DNA of 64,000 nt from Alentia gelatinosa (GCA_950022655.1 OX465579.1:80487193-80551192), one strand, 5' to 3'; shown: positions 26,641 to 41,780, counted from the first letter of the stretch. Notes: generated by a model not told the origin, from the sequence alone. Numbers and translations are program-made.

Positions 26641-28483
26641 TTTATCCTCTATCACCACAACCTGATTGGACCAGTGAATGTTCTTTTAAGTTGCAAAAAA
26701 CAATAGAAAATATTTTAAATCGTAACACGTAGCACCCCATAGACTTTGTCTGTGAGACACTGATGGGAGTTGGAGATGTCGAGGTCGTCCCAGCCCGGGA
26801 GCCGGCTTCGTGCGCTGTGAGTTTTTGCCATGTTGTGACATGCTGCGACATGCTGTGGCGGGATGTGGCCGCCTCCTGGAGCCGCTTTCTTGTGGTCACA
26901 CAGCCGTGTGGGTCGGTCCCGCCTCCATCCTCCCGCCCTGGAGCACGCCTCCAGCCTCCCGCCTTGCCCTCTGAGTCTGGTCTCGTCAGACTACGGCAGG
27001 TGGGCATATATAGGTGAAAGATACACAAGTAACCTTTGGCCAGTTTGTCAAAATCCACTTAATTATACCATATTAATTTCAAGTTAAAGGCATAATTATG
27101 CTGTATTGAATAGACTCTTAATAAAGCTCAAGGTTCAGGTGAAACGTACTGATTAACAGTACCATTTTAAGCGATGTCATTTGGAAATAATTCAAATGTG
27201 CTAGAAATTGTGTAGGTGCCGTGTATATTAGCTTCTTGAGTATAAAACATGGACTTAATTTTTCTGGGGAATTAAATAAATATAGCTTCGGCTTAGCTAC
27301 CAGCAAAGGTTTTCTGCAGAAAATCTTTGTATCTTACTTTTTAGTGCATAGGGAACATCCTGCGCTATAAACCTGTGTAGTGAGAGGAGACTTTTTAACA
27401 ACATGTACTGGTTTACCTGCTGTTCAGCCTCACCGTCTGTCCCCGGCCCAGCTGTGCCCCGATCCCCACCCCAACCCCCACCGCAGCACTGATTCATGCT
27501 GATTCATCATCCTCATCAAAAATACAATCACCGAAATTCTACAGAATATCATGAAAAGCATGTGAGACGTCATGTATGAGGAGCATAGGTTTGGATCTGA
27601 CTGAATGGTTGATGACAAAACCAGGAACTATAGATCTGATCGGAGACTGGGTGCCCACTCGGCTATTTTTTTTTTTTTATCTTTTTTTTTTACCCCAGAT
27701 ATATGTTGGCTACCCGGGCAGATCTGAACCAGCTGTGGTGACTGAAGGGGAAGGTGAGGAGTGACTCAACGATTTGCTCACACCCACTCCGAGCTTCGTA
27801 CCCGCTGACGCAACAGGGTATTGGCCCCACAAAAGCCCTGAAAAAACACAAAATAAAAAAACAAAACAAAAATTATATCTGTTATAAAAATGTCACCATG
27901 GGGGGCCGGAAATTCCCACCCTAGGGATGCCGCATATGTTGTGGGAAGGCAAAGAATTTGGAATATATACGTCAAGCAGAATTCCTCTCTTGGGAACTTC
28001 ATTACGTAGTTCTTTGGCACGAGGTAGGAGACGTGACATTGCATATGGCATTTCTGAATGTTGGCACTGAGAGGGTGGCTTCTGATATTACAAATTTGAT
28101 CTTTATAAATTTGAATGGGCCGTGTATTGCTTGACTGGCAGAGGGAATCGGCACGGAGAGTGACGTCGCAGTAACATGCTTGGCCAAGACGGTAATAATT
28201 AAGATTGCACACAATTACCTTGGGCACTGTCACGGCAGACCGCCCATATGGCACGGATTCAGGTACACTTAGCAGCCTGGTACGTGTATTCTATGTAGGC
28301 TGTAGGGTGAATAGACGATATACAGAAATGACGCTTAGACAGTTATTACGGTTATTGGAAAGGGAGGGTTTTCTCCTAAGTTTTAAAAATGAACATGTTT
28401 TATCATGTGACCGATTGCCAATGAGGACGGATCGTTTTACAGACATTTCTACCATTATATGTATGTGTATGTATGTATGTATG

Positions 28484-28554
<71 letters not shown>

Positions 28555-28561
28555 GTATATA

Positions 28562-28635
<74 letters not shown>

Positions 28636-31600
28636 ATGTGTCGTTATTACATCTATATGATATCATAGAATCGATCTCGTCATGATGATGGCTATTCACA
28701 CGGCGTAAAACATAACAAAAACACATCAGCCCATCTATAGACTCTCAATCTGTCCTCTCCCAAAATATCGCCATTTTGAGACCGCAAGTATGTGCAGGGT
28801 ATAGAGCAATGACTCTGTAAACACCATGTCAGACACCAAGATATGTCAGTGTGCAGCGATCTATAGGCGCTGAAGCTATGTATTGTTTGTGTTGGCTCGT
28901 GCAGCGATTTTCGGTCTATGAACAATTGACTGGAGATTGGATTTCACATAGTAATATATGAAAATAGACATTGAAGGAATAGAGAAAAATAAGACGTAGA
29001 ATAGGATATGAAGGAGGATTTTCTTAGAACTACAAGCCAGAAATATAAACGTGCAATACTAGCACATTAACAGGAACCCGATGTAATAGAAGATCTCGCT
29101 GAGATCAATGAAGCATGTCGACCTTCAGGGGTCAACCTCCTTGATCACCAACCCAAATTCACAGAATCCCTGATCAACCGCAGGTCAGAAGTTAGGTTAA
29201 TGGGATGGGTTCCAGGTTCTATGAAACAGGCTCCCTTTGTGTACATATCTGATTGAGGCGTTATACAATAAGTGAGTTATAATATAACATCTAGATGTGT
29301 ACATGTATGTTTTAAGCAGGTGGAAAGGAGTATAGTTTTTAGATTCCAGTCTGTGAACCAGTGAGGGACCCATTATTTTCACATTTGAGAATGACCGTGT
29401 AATTGAATTCTTACTACCTCAAAAACGTTCCACATGTCTCGTCTCTCAGTTTGAAAGTGTTTAGGTTTTTAGTAGAAAGTAAATCGCTAGACGTGGTATC
29501 ACTTGACAATCAGTTCATAAGTCTAAGAACCTTGGTTTTTGCTTCGGACGACTTAATCTGTTATTTTGTCCTCTCCATGGATATACAACCGAGAGGATAA
29601 ACTCAGCTGGATGAAGACCATCCTCTGGTTATTCGAGGCCTAAGGGTTTGCTGCATGTAGAGTTCTCCCTGATGGTGGTTCTCGTGCATGCAGTCTGACA
29701 CTCGTTCCCACGCCTCAGTTTACGGCCGCGCCTATACATACCCACCTGCTCTGCCCCCGACTCCCGCCACGCCAGCCCCACCTACCTGAGTACCTGACCT
29801 ACACTCCTGGCCCCTATCTCCACTCCTCTCACCTGGTGAGGGCCCTCAGCTCCCCGCCGAGACGGAGTGAGTGCCGTTTTTCTGACCACAACAAAAAACA
29901 GTTGAGATTTCGATTTATTTGAACTTGATCCCATTGAATGTAAAAAAGAAAGATACACTAAGGTCAGGATATTCTTAATTATTTTCATATAGACCAAAGT
30001 ATATCATTGGACAAAGGTTGTGGATTTTTCTAAATGTGTTGATGAGGTATCAGAAGAGATGGCCATTTAATGAATAAAGTTTCTTACTGTGCTGTCAAGT
30101 AATGCCGTGGATAAATCTCTCACCCATTCAGAGTATCCCTGTTTTAACTTGTCCTGAAGAACTTTGCTTATGGTCATCGATACTACTATTTGGACTAGCG
30201 AATTTATCTTTGGTTAACTTGATCATATAAGTGATAGATACTTAGCCGGTATAACACTGATCACTTTCCTATAGGCACCTACTTTACATATGGTTCTCAA
30301 ATATCACTGTAGGTCCTACATACCTTTTCTATATATACATTATGTACTATTGGTCGCGCCCACTAGGCCTGTGGTCTTCAGCATTTTTGTATTGTAGTCC
30401 TGCCTACTTTGTCTGCGGTGCAGGTCACTTTCTGTGTAGAATCGGCTGCGGGTACGTTGGGCACTGGTGTGTAAAATAGTGTCGATCATGTTTCCTGGGA
30501 TCTGCCAAGTCCCGGATTGGCGTGAACAAAGAAGGGCCATACCGCGGACCACGCACAACCACATTCACACGGGTCGCCATGCCGAGCAGGAATTGTTTTC
30601 TTTACAGAGTATAATCCTCATAAACCATAACCCTCTAGAATATATCCAGTCGCTCTGATCAGGATCATCCTCCGATATATCCGCCAGTACAAACCTGCCG
30701 TCACTTTTAATCATTGAATGAATTTTCTTCTTCCCGTATAACCTACCTAGATCTAAACTCTAATTGAAATAACCTATTTCTTTCCTGTAATGTAGACCAT
30801 GGTGAATATTCGGGTTGTCTTTGTGTATTGAGTCCTCAACAATTGCTGTGAGCCCTATGTTTTTGGCGGGAAGTGGGCAGACGACATTTGCGCCGATTGA
30901 GGAATGTTGGCGGCCTCTGTGATTCCCTGAGGCAGACGTATAGCACGTAGAGCTCGCGTCACTTGTCATTGCCAACCCACCTAGCATGTTATTCACAAAT
31001 TGGTTCCATTCTCTAATAACCAACACAATAAACACTGTTGCCTATCTCGTATTAAAGAAAGTCTCATTTCATTGGTCTTATGTGCCCTTTAAGTTATTAT
31101 GTGTAATTTCGTTCATAGTAGCAACTATGGCATTTTGTTTGAGACTTCTTCAAAGAAAATGGAACCAGCTTTTTGGAAGAGACTAGCCTTTATAGTCTAA
31201 TAACATGGTTAGAGTATTGACTAAAATAGGTCCATAAAAGTGACAAGTTTATATACTTGATGATCCTTATATATACCCTAAACACCTCATACAAATCTTT
31301 CATTTGTAACAGTAATCCATTGTACTCCAGATACGACAAGTTAGTACCTTTCCCACTCTCTGTGGAGCAGGGTTTCTTATTGCGACATTCTCCAAAATGC
31401 CCAACGCTTTGCTATTAACCTTGGGCGCTCAAGAGTGCCCTAGGTTCGTTAGAACTTGTATGTCCCTTTTCCTTTTGACTTCTACCAAGGTATGTACTGG
31501 GGTAATTATCATATCAAGATAGCGGCAAATGGATTCAAGTCCAATCCTGTCTTAGACTTCACTTCATTTTGGCACATTCAATTATGAATGCGCTCATTTT

Positions 31601-32618
31601 CAGGACTGATTTGAAATATTGGAAAGCGAATGGTAATATAGGTGACATCACAGTGATAGCTGATTCTCAATGGTGTGGCTGTGTTTCGGATGTCACCGCA
31701 CTTTATCACTCTAGCCCTTTAGTAGAATAGTGAAAGGTATCTGTGAAGAGTGTCGTTTGCGTCTTAGGATTTTGTAAATCAATGAAGACATGCTCTTTCT
31801 GTTATCATTGTAACCAGTTCACGACCACCGACTTACTTAGCCTCGCAAAGTTGAGGTCATTTTAGTTTAGTTACCTTTTTTTGTGATTCATAGAGGTATA
31901 CTTCACCCAGACAGGTTTAATAACCTTACAAATACATGCACTGCCTTGTCATATACGTACTACCCGGTCAAATACCACCATGTAAATACAGATGTACAGT
32001 GGGCTAACTTATTGCCTCATAAATCTGTAAAAGTACAGTGTGGTAAATACTATAAAACACAACAGTGTAGAAAATAACCGTACAAAAACAATACGTCATA
32101 TAGGCATATTTTGGTCGGTATTCCCCAATTAAACATGTATTGTGTTAAACTTTTCGGTATATTTCTCATGTGGATTCCACCCTTTTAGTCATTAGTTGGG
32201 GTTATTTCCTATGGTGTGCTGTCATTGAGATTCCGGCCGGAAGGCACTTGACTCATCCGGCAGTTATTTAACCCACACCAGCGACAAAAGACAGACAAAC
32301 TCTCATTAATCTGCTGTCGTGTATTAAAAGGATCGAGGCGGAAGCGGACCCCGTCTGACGTCCCTGCCACTGTTAGCTGCGGGGGGCGGGGTGGTGTTGA
32401 GGTGATTATACCTGAGGTGCACTGAAGAGTGACGAGGTACGCACCAGCTATGTCCGTGAAACCTGAGCGTGGCCCGCCGAGCTTTGAAAGACGAAGCCTT
32501 CCGCTGGAAGTGTCGGGCAGTATTTAAAGTGGTCAGTCAGTCTCGACAGCCCCTGCCATTGTTTCTCGTCTGCGGGGGCGCCGTAGTACCTCTGTAGTGC
32601 GCTGGAATGCAAGTCAAG
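26641..32618. other. Non-coding stretch
   Basis: No accepted gene. 26760-27010 is GC-richer with open frames on both strands but no family resemblance. It also holds the TA microsatellite (28456-28632) and a proline-coding-like CT-rich patch at 29719-29870. 32320-32420 is GC-rich (GGGGGGCGGGG). The rest is AT-rich. Confidence 0.55.
28456..28632. repeat. (TATG)n/(TA)n microsatellite
   Basis: About 30 bases of TATG units, then roughly 145 bases of TA units with three interspersed TGTATA. The tyrosine-isoleucine open frames on both strands here are artefacts. Confidence 0.97.
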
Positions 32619-32880
32619 AGACGGCAATTTTTTCATTTTTCCATGGAAATCCTTGTTTTCATTTCCGGTTTATAAAATTATTTTTCTTGTATGAAACAAA
32701 GATAGTCTAGATCGAGCCTCATCCACTCCAATGGAACTGGTTTGAAGCTCTCTACGCACCCTCAGTCCCATTCCAAGGCAACACTGACGTGTTTTCCATG
32801 TTTTTCTCATGTCTCTGGAGTAGTAAATTCCCCATGAGAAATATTTCCACTTTTTTTCCCGACTCCAACTGACATCCCTG
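32619..32880. mobile_element. Copy E of CAGGGATG-TIR MITE
   Basis: Head TTTTTCCATGGAAATCCTTG, TCATTTCCGGTTTATAAAAT and right end CCAACTGACATCCCTG ending at 32880. The left terminus is eroded (AGAGACGGCAATTTT). Confidence 0.72.
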
Positions 32881-34631
32881 AAAGTCGCAGGATATGGGAT
32901 TAGGATCCTGACCCTTTCATCTTCGTTTCAGAGGTCCAATCGCGCCTTGTTATAATCCTGGCTGATGTTAGGGCATGAAACACCTGCTTCCCAATTAGTC
33001 AGATGTTGGCTTACATAAACTTGTACTTCCGAAAGACGTATGTTGTACCAAATTTAAAAGGTACACTGTTAGGTCAGAAATGTAATATTTCCTGTTAGAT
33101 GGATGACGATATACTTATGGAATAGCAAAGTTTGAGGACGGGAATTATTATGTCATATGCAACAGATTATCGCATGGTATCATAAACGCAATAATATTTA
33201 TATATGTAATTAGAAAATTCCTATGTTTAGATGAACAAATCCTGCCTAAAGCAAAGATATACTTGGAATCTTATGTTGGTGTTGTTTTCCATATATCTGA
33301 GCCTACTTTAATGCACACATTTTGGGGACCATTATGTAAACTGTATCATAGATTTTTGTTGAAAATATTACAGCTGCTAACGTTATGCAGAATTGGTTTA
33401 GAAAGTAAACTAAATAAAATTGGCTTCCATCAGAACAGAATTTCCTTCATTTTTAATGCTATTTCTTAGGCAATAACCCAAGAATTATCCTAGGAGGTTG
33501 CTTAGGTTTCGATTGGTACAACTGTGTGATCGATTTTTCCCTAGGTTAGTGAACCCTTAAATAATCGCAATCCACTGTAAATAAGAGGTCAGAGTTGTCC
33601 TTAAATAACCGCTAGCTTTGTCGAACGTGAAAAATGATAATTGTATATAAAAAAAAGTTTTATTGCCAGAAGGGTGGTGAGAGTTCTACCGGAACGATTT
33701 AGAACTGGGGTAAGATTAGATTAGGGGATTCACCAAATTATCTGTAATGGTTATACATGTATATAATGGTCTTTTATAACTCCTCTAACATGACTACAGG
33801 TTCCATGTCAAATATATAAACCATCTTTTCCAAGTGAAAATACGGCTATACCATAACAAATGGTTGCTTATTTTCATCCTATTAAGGACACATAGAATTT
33901 GTTACCAAACCTGCTATTTTGAAGTTTCCATCGTTGTCAATAAGTGTGCATTGTTACTATACTACGTTCATCTTCTCTGCTTTATATAGTAATATTAAGT
34001 AAGAAGAATCCAACATACTTTTCACAATTCTGACATGCCTTCAGAATTGATTCTTTAAAATGTGTTTTTTCAGAATTGAAAGTAGACTTCAGTTCATTCT
34101 GTCTGTATTCAATCTTTGTTATCATTGGCTCTCTATCGTCTAATGATATAGTACAGGTTTCAGTATGGCTGTGGGTGCATATAGAGAGATGAGAGTGGAT
34201 ATAGAATGGTATGCCACGTGTATGTGTATTATTACCCGGACGTGTCGTATAGTGGGACGTTGGATTACGTTGTGTGTGCGTTACGGTTCGGGGGGTTTAT
34301 CTACGTTTACACGTCACACTGACAAGACGTAGGTCCCTCCTCACCACTAACCCCACTGACTTATATCAAAACGCCACAGAACCCCCTCAGATCTACCTGT
34401 AATCCTAAAAGCCTACTACACTAACCCCTGCGAGAAATACCAGCATTACTTCTCTTGTCAGATATGAAAGAATTCTCATACACGATTATTTGGATTACCC
34501 CTGATAACTGTGAATTTCCTGAATACTTTTGATGACTTTGTGTGTGTTCATGCACGACAGCATATTTTAATCATCACCGGATGAACGCATAATACAAGGA
34601 GAATTACTCACTCTGGGTTATTAGTTTTTCC

Positions 34632-34648
34632 GGGGGGGGGGGGGGGGG
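34632..34648 (+). repeat. 17-base G tract
   Basis: Seventeen consecutive G, the longest in the window. Confidence 0.95.
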
Positions 34649-37600
34649 TGCAGAAGAGAAAAAGTCATCAACTTACATTTTTAACTTGTTTAAATGGTTT
34701 TGTGACATAGACCAGAACAATCGCAAAAGGAAATGGCATACGCTTATGCATTAGATAGTAACTAAGTCTTAAAGTGTGATTTGCGTGCCTATATGACGAC
34801 TTCGGTCAGGTTTAAATTGTGTTTTATGTCAACTTCTGTCTCAAAATTATGATATTAAAAAGGATATCCGTTTTTAAGAATAGAAGTCACAGTTTCAGTT
34901 GGAAGTTTAACATGAGGGAAATCCCCGCATCTCAGGTGTAAAAATCCCCGCCAGAGTATGTGCTTCTTGTGATGCTCTCTTTGGACACTTGACGCATACG
35001 TTTTGGCATCAGAGTATTTAAGACACCTGTTCAAGTCGTATGTACTAGGTATATATGCACTATGTGTCACATTGCCCCAAGCATATTGTTTAAAGCGCTG
35101 GTAAGATCTAAGCCTGTTGTGTGATATATGTCACATCCATGTGTACATGTGTATCGCATATGTCACAACCAGGCCATAACTAGTTTGTGAATTTACATGT
35201 TTATTTGCATGTATATATCAGGTGTCACGTAGTTTACTTTAAACACACGGTGCACACTGATAGGGTACCAGCAACATGGTACCAGGGGTTTGTCTCTGAT
35301 CCTGACGCTCAGACTCACACCCTCCGTGCAGATTCACCCTTCTGCGGTATACTTCACCGAATGAAAACCTCTGTAGGGAGAGTGACATGGTTATCACATG
35401 CCGCGGGGAGGTTTGACCACACCCGATATGGCGGTCAGTTGAGGACGGAGAAAGAGGTTGGCGTTGACCTGTTTCTTACCTCACAACAAGGGTAACACAA
35501 CCATAATCTGGTCATGAGCGGAGTTATGCGTTTCAACAATACAGTGTTATTATAGTCCATCAGGTGGTTGCTTATTATGGTCCATCAGGTGGTGTCAGGT
35601 GTCACTAGTTATTTTTTTCTTCAAAAATCGTTTCTGAATTCAGGGACGGAAAATAGGAAAAGGTCATCAAAAATCTTGTCACCTCTAAGTATTATGTATA
35701 TATATATGTACATTTGTAATACACAGTTGTAATACACTTATTCGTGTGGTATTCGTGCATTTTCTGTCACGTGAGGCACTACCTGATTTTATTCTGAAAA
35801 AATGACTCATCTCGGCCAAATGCGGACAGAGAGCCATAAATTAAACATTCACCATTCTCAAACAGGTACTATATTTTCATTTTATGCCCCCGTTGTCAAG
35901 ATTTCTGTGGGTGATCAAGTGACTTACCACTGATAAATGAACTTCTCTCAGATAAAATAATTTTTCTGAACTGTTGATAGAGTCTGCTCACTTTGAGAAC
36001 GAGATGGTTCATGTCGATCCTTTGTTCCCATGATGCATTGCTTGATACCATGACACTATCACGGCGCCACCTTTAGAACGTTTACTGAAGTAGGAATGCT
36101 GGAATTACCCTGTTTCCCTATTGGCATACACGTAGGGATTGGTATTTACCATGATGTTCTGAGATAAATATTGACATTAAGACTCTAGTAAAAATGGAGA
36201 GTATTTGCAGATCTAATATGTAGTGCTTAGACTGGACCATTAATTGCTTAGCAACCATTGCCAGAAAAGCATCAAGGTAACATGTCTCGAAGATTCAAAT
36301 ATTCATGAGCTGTTTGTGCAACCTGATTCGCAAATAAATGTAATTATATAGTTAACTAGAATGGAAATAAGCTGCACCCAAAACACACAGTGTATTTGCG
36401 TACATCCTTCTTAAGTTCGTGACCCACTGATATTATCAAATAGTTTGTGTGTCTAGTCTGACATGGGTACCTCGACGAGAGATCACCTTGAGGTTGACCT
36501 TAGGCCGTAACCTTCATCCTGATCACAAGTATCGGGGAAACCCCATCAGGAGTTGGTGTGTGGCTAAAGATGGGCACGGGACTGGGTGACTGTGGGACAT
36601 GGACTATCAGGTCTATACATACAAGAAGCTGCTCTTGTACCACATATTGTGGACACTTGTTCAGTCGGTACCAGCACACACGCTGCCCTTCAGTGTTGCG
36701 CGTTCATTGAGTTGTTTTTCTGCCTCTCACTATCCTTTCAAAGAACAGAGTGTGACTACAATCGTTAGGAAAACAATAAAACCCGGAAAGTAAATATCAA
36801 AAAATGACAAATATAGTGTTTGTGAGGTCCCTTCCTACGAAAACAGTCTGTCGCAGTATACAGTCAGTCACATTCATACACATTTTATAGATAAATTCAG
36901 ACTAATCACAGAGCATGCAATATAATGAATGACAGACTTTATCGACATTTCAGTCACGTTTAGGATATTTCTATTGTGGGTGCAACTATCTGTAGTCGCG
37001 GCCATGAGAATTCGATTTTATTATCGGTGTTTTGTCATTCCTCATTTTAATGCATATTGCCGAAAGGTAATATTCAACTTTTTATCGATACAACATATAC
37101 ATCGTTTGAGTTCAGATTTGTTTCTTCCACTTACAGAAAACATATGTTAAGTGATATAACGTTGTTATATACATTTATTACTTTATATGATTAATTGTTC
37201 TATCATTACGGGGAAAAGTTATGATAACTTGTTTGTATTTACATGTTCGGCAAAGTCGAACATTCAACAAAGTCTATATTCATATCTAGTAGATATATAT
37301 TTGTAGGAATGATATCAATAGGAAAACAACAAAAAAACATTTTGATAGGGGGAACAGAGAGGACCAGAGATAATAGATTTACATTTTGGTGGGAAATAAG
37401 CGAATACTAGTTGTAAAAAGGCATGTGGGAGTACCAACGACTATTTATAGAAAATAAGTTCTCGCATTAATTTTGCTGTGGGAGGAAAAGCCCAATTTAC
37501 GCTGCCATAGTGTGACCTTAGATATCTGACCTAGATGGAAATGTCCATAACCCACCAGAGAGATGTGTGCGTCAGAATGTGGTCGTTACTCCAGTGCACA

Positions 37601-37739
37601 AATTGATCCTGGAATCCTGTTTGAGATGACAAGAAGCTGAATGATGCAGGAAGTTCAATTAGATCAACCCATGGGTCTTCTCCGACAAGCCTCTGTTACT
37701 ATGTAGTAAATCTAACATGGCGAGATATAATCTGCGAAA

Positions 37740-37870
37740 TATGGCTGACAGACAAGCCGTAAACCACAGAGTGACACGAGCGGGACTCGAACCCAGACTC
37801 GAACCTGAGGTCTTACAATCCACATGCACGTGCCTTTGTAGTACCGCTACCTTGCCCGCACGTGCCGGGA
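37740..37870 (-). repeat. tRNA-derived SINE or tRNA pseudogene
   Basis: Read on the minus strand: GGTAGCGGTACTACAAAGG (A-box-like), GTGGATTGTAAGACCTCA (anticodon-arm-like), then GGTTCGAGTCT and GGTTCGAGTCCCG (two B-box-like copies). The tandem B-box and imperfect A-box argue against a working tRNA gene. Confidence 0.5.
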
Positions 37871-37924
37871 TACACGTGCAGTCAGTCTGTGTCCATGGAC
37901 CACCGCACATGGCCGATGGTAACA

Positions 37925-37949
37925 ATTTCATGGTTAATAACCATGAAAT
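37925..37949. repeat. Perfect 25-bp palindrome
   Basis: Arms ATTTCATGGTTA and TAACCATGAAAT around one central A. A possible hairpin or protein site. Confidence 0.9.
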
Positions 37950-38262
37950 CAGTCTTGAAATCTTTCTGCCCCCGTTTTCAGATTATACTCTACTCAGATA
38001 GCAAAATCTTGCTGTGACACATAATATGATTTGGTGGATTATTGAATTCGAGTAGATTAGTATGATTCAAATATAACATTGGTAGCGTAACCTGGAATAG
38101 CTGAGTTCTGAGTCTTGGGACCCTCATTCTATTAGCAGACTAAAAACATAAAGTGTACAGTTGTTCCTGCCTGCTAACACTTTATTTTTGTAATTACTTG
38201 TACATTTTGAAAATAATGGTAATCCATTGTTAGTCACTCTCAACACGGCTTTAATAGGAATT

Positions 38263-38512
38263 CAGAAATGGCAGCTTCCCACTTTTCCATGGAAATTCAT
38301 GTTTCCATTTTCATTATGTTAAAGTATTTTTCCATGTGTAAAATAAAGATGATACCGAGCTTCACTCACGCCAATAAAGCTGATTTGAGCCTCTCTACAG
38401 ACCCTGAACTCCACGCCATGGCTGACACCGATTTATTTTACAAATTTTCTCAGTCTCTCTAAGACAGAAACTTCCCCAGGAACCTTTTTTTTGCGTTTTT
38501 CCCTTAATGGCC
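38263..38512. mobile_element. Copy F of CAGGGATG-TIR MITE (diverged)
   Basis: AATGGCAGCTTCCCACTTTT, CCATGGAAATTCATGTTTCC, TCACTCACGCCAATAAAG and CTCAGTCTCTCTAAGACAG follow the family order. The right terminus is lost, and it runs into a fragment starting GTGTTCCACTGGACC (38513), an end like that of the 12718 element. Confidence 0.65.
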
Positions 38513-41500
38513 GTGTTCCACTGGACCGACGGTAGCCGATTCCGTAGCAAGACAATCGCCGATTATCATCGGATGCCCTAGAATTTCTCAAATCTTTGAA
38601 AATGGTCATTTATTAAACTATTATTATCAGAATTAAATGAATTGCAATACGTGAGTTTCCTCTTAAGGGCCCAGGAACAGGTGAGAAATCGGCCTGGTGG
38701 ATTGTGCCCTTAACCTGAATGACGTAACTGACAATTAAACTCAGGGTCTGCATTTTTAAAATCTAGAGTAACAAATAAGATGCACAGCGCGGCATGTACT
38801 CAGACATTGATAACATAATCGATGTAGGCACAAGGTGATGGTAAAAATTTGATCCATTTCAACACACACACAAATTGAACTCAGTATTCTGTTGACACTG
38901 AGATAACGGTGTATTTTAGGGCATATACCTGATACCGTAACGAAACTCGTGGTCATGTATCGTATGACAAGTTAACACGTACCACACGCCACTGATACAA
39001 GCCGTGTGGTCGGTCTTCTATATCCTCACTGCTAATCACCAAGCAACATACACGCGATCACAGTAGGGGTGTGGTAACATTAATCCTATCCCTTATCTAA
39101 CCGAATTCATCCTAACTTTTCAGGGGGCTTTAACTCGGGTCTCTAACAAATAGAACAGTATCTGTATAATGTCATTACACTACTTTGAGAATGTGTGGAA
39201 AGGTAGGAAAAGGGAATCCGTTATGTTTCAAGATTATTTTACTTACATGTTACAAAATCGTTGTACGTATGTATTTAGATTCTATAGTTTCCTACATTTG
39301 TATGCATCTATATCAAATTCTATCAATATTTCCCCAAAATGATATAATCTTCTGACCAGTATATCCAACAGTTTTATATTAATGTGATTCCTTTGAAAGT
39401 AGTTTCACTGCTGGGATAGGTCAATATTTCCGCCTCGCCACCTAATTGATTCAAGTTAAATCGGGTTTGGAAGTCTTCGTGGACAAATATTCTGAAATCT
39501 TTAAGTAATCAGTGGGATTTAATAGTATCTTGTGTTCCGAGTTTTTTTCTTTGAATGATCATAGATGTGAATAAACTAAGCATCAGAATGTATGAATATA
39601 ATTTCAGATCGTCTCCTACTGTATTTAAAATACAGAAATGTCGCGGTATAGTTTTTGCAAAATTCCCATCAAAGACTAATATACCTCCTTCGCACGTGAT
39701 TACGCAGCAGGCACACACTCCTATGTGTACATGTGTTATGTGTGATAACCTTGTTGAGTGTTATGTATAAAGGGTTCTAGATAATACTGAGAAGTGTTAT
39801 TCATACCGCCATGTTTGCTACTGTCACGGCCCGTTCATCCGCCGCCATACACACCCATCCTTTGATTACTAATTTTAGACTAATAATGACTTCCGAGTCT
39901 GATAATACGCCCATATATAGAATATAAATAAACAATGCAGAGATCATTGAATATGCTTGCATTAATGTTTGAGTATCCTCTGGTCGGAAGTATCTCAGTG
40001 CCTGTGGTTAGGGTCACACCGGGAAGTCGTGAGTCTGTAAAGGTTTTGATAAAATAATGACGACAAACGGACGTCCAATATATCCACATGTTTGGTAGTT
40101 AGTGCAGGACCTGTTCTATGAAGCCTATAGCAAAACAGTGGACAGTGAAATTAACATATTAGGATTCATTGGCGTAGGTTGAGTAGAATAAATATCATTG
40201 ATGATGAAAACAAAAACAAGCAGAGACATTCAAATATGCAACATAGCCATCTTTAGTTATGCAGAAGTTGCCATAAAAGGCTATAAGAATTCTGAACCTC
40301 ATATTTAATCAGGTAATTAAGGTATCTGCGATTCGATTATGTATTCTATCACTGACCTTCCTTTAGTCTAAAATTCTTAAATGCATCTACAACAACTACA
40401 TAACCATTTTTATACAATAAAATACGTTTTATACTTAACTTTCTTCATCTTAACGGAAGTCCAGCATGCGCCCAGGCTACATTGAAATGTGCTTGACCGC
40501 AAACAACGTATAAAGCATGGACAGGTAGATACTGAAAAAGGGCTTACTTGAAGCCCATGTACTGCTATTTGCTCATCTGTCGTCCCCTAAAAAGGTATAC
40601 AGACTGGGTGTCGTAGATATACATTTATATTATTATTCCAAAAGTCTGGTATGGGTCCCGAAACTCAATGACTAGATCCCAATTACAGGAGATTACGTAA
40701 ATTGTGCCAGTGAAATAAAAATAATGAAATTGGGCAGTAGAATATGGTGGTAGGAGATTGTGTACATGTGTCAACCTAGTCAATGTCATACGGGTGAGAT
40801 ACTTTATAAAACTACAAATTGAAACAGCGAAAGTAACAGATCAACTGCTATACGACCATATTGTGTCTGCAGCTGTTGTTATGTATGCCCACAGAAAAAC
40901 AACACAATCCTTTCTCACTGTTTCGCCAGAAATAAACATATATATGTACTGTTATTGAAAGGCATTGTTGAAAAGCTAGGTAAGGTATGGTAGTATTGCC
41001 ATATATAGGGTTCCCGTCGCTACCTAACCCTTATTTAATAATTGTTCGTTGTATTGGATTTTAAGTCAGTATGTGATTTTGTTATCTAAATATATATGCA
41101 CTCTTAAAAGAGCACGTCTCCAGTATATACATGGATAACATTACGAGTTTACATAAGCAAGGCTTCGTGCCCGAGAACATGGGCTTAGAAAAAGACTAAA
41201 TGGTGTAAAGTAAATAGTTGTAAGCACGGGTTTGTATGTGTGTAAGTCTATGGTGTAAGTAAAATGAAAATCACAACGAAACACAACAAATGGAACTCAG
41301 ACGTGACCAGACAATATGTACTTCCGGGTCGGATTGTTTCAATACCCCTACATTGCCTGGGTCAGGGGTCAAAGACTTTCATGGGTGAACGCCCATTCTT
41401 AAACGTATAAGTCGTGGGATGCTTTGGTTTCTGTCACATGTGTATTGTTATATAAGAAGCTAGCGATATTAAGCCGTCACATTGACATCTCATAAAATAA

Positions 41501-41730
41501 TGTACGGCGAGTGCAGAGTTAGACTTTACATCTCTTCTTGATGTATAATGTTAGTAAAGAGTGCATATCCATGTATAGAACTCACATTGAATCTGTAATG
41601 TCTTCAGGTAATATCTATCCATACACATGGGTATATTACCCAGTGGCATTATAGCTACATCGAATATAAGTGAGCTCGTGCCTAATTTTAGACCGGATGA
41701 GATTTTACCTGACACTATTTGGTGGTGCTT

Positions 41731-41731
41731 T

Positions 41732-41780
<49 letters not shown>

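Larger units (their letters stand above)
32881..38262. other. Non-coding stretch
   Basis: No gene accepted. Contains a 17-base G tract (34632-34648), tRNA-like sequence at 37740-37870 on the minus strand and the palindrome at 37925-37949. Otherwise AT-rich sequence without splice-bordered coding frames. Confidence 0.55.

Noticed and set aside
26642..27087. Overlapping open frames on both strands in a GC-richer patch
   Set aside because: Open in several frames at once and without conserved features, typical of composition rather than coding.
28403..28726. Tyr/Ile repeat proteins on both strands
   Set aside because: Translations of a TA microsatellite.
29719..29789. Possible proline-rich terminal exon after CGCCTCAG, reading YGRAYTYPPALPPTPATPAP
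   Set aside because: The phase would fit after exon 23, but the patch is CT-rich low-complexity sequence with no family match.
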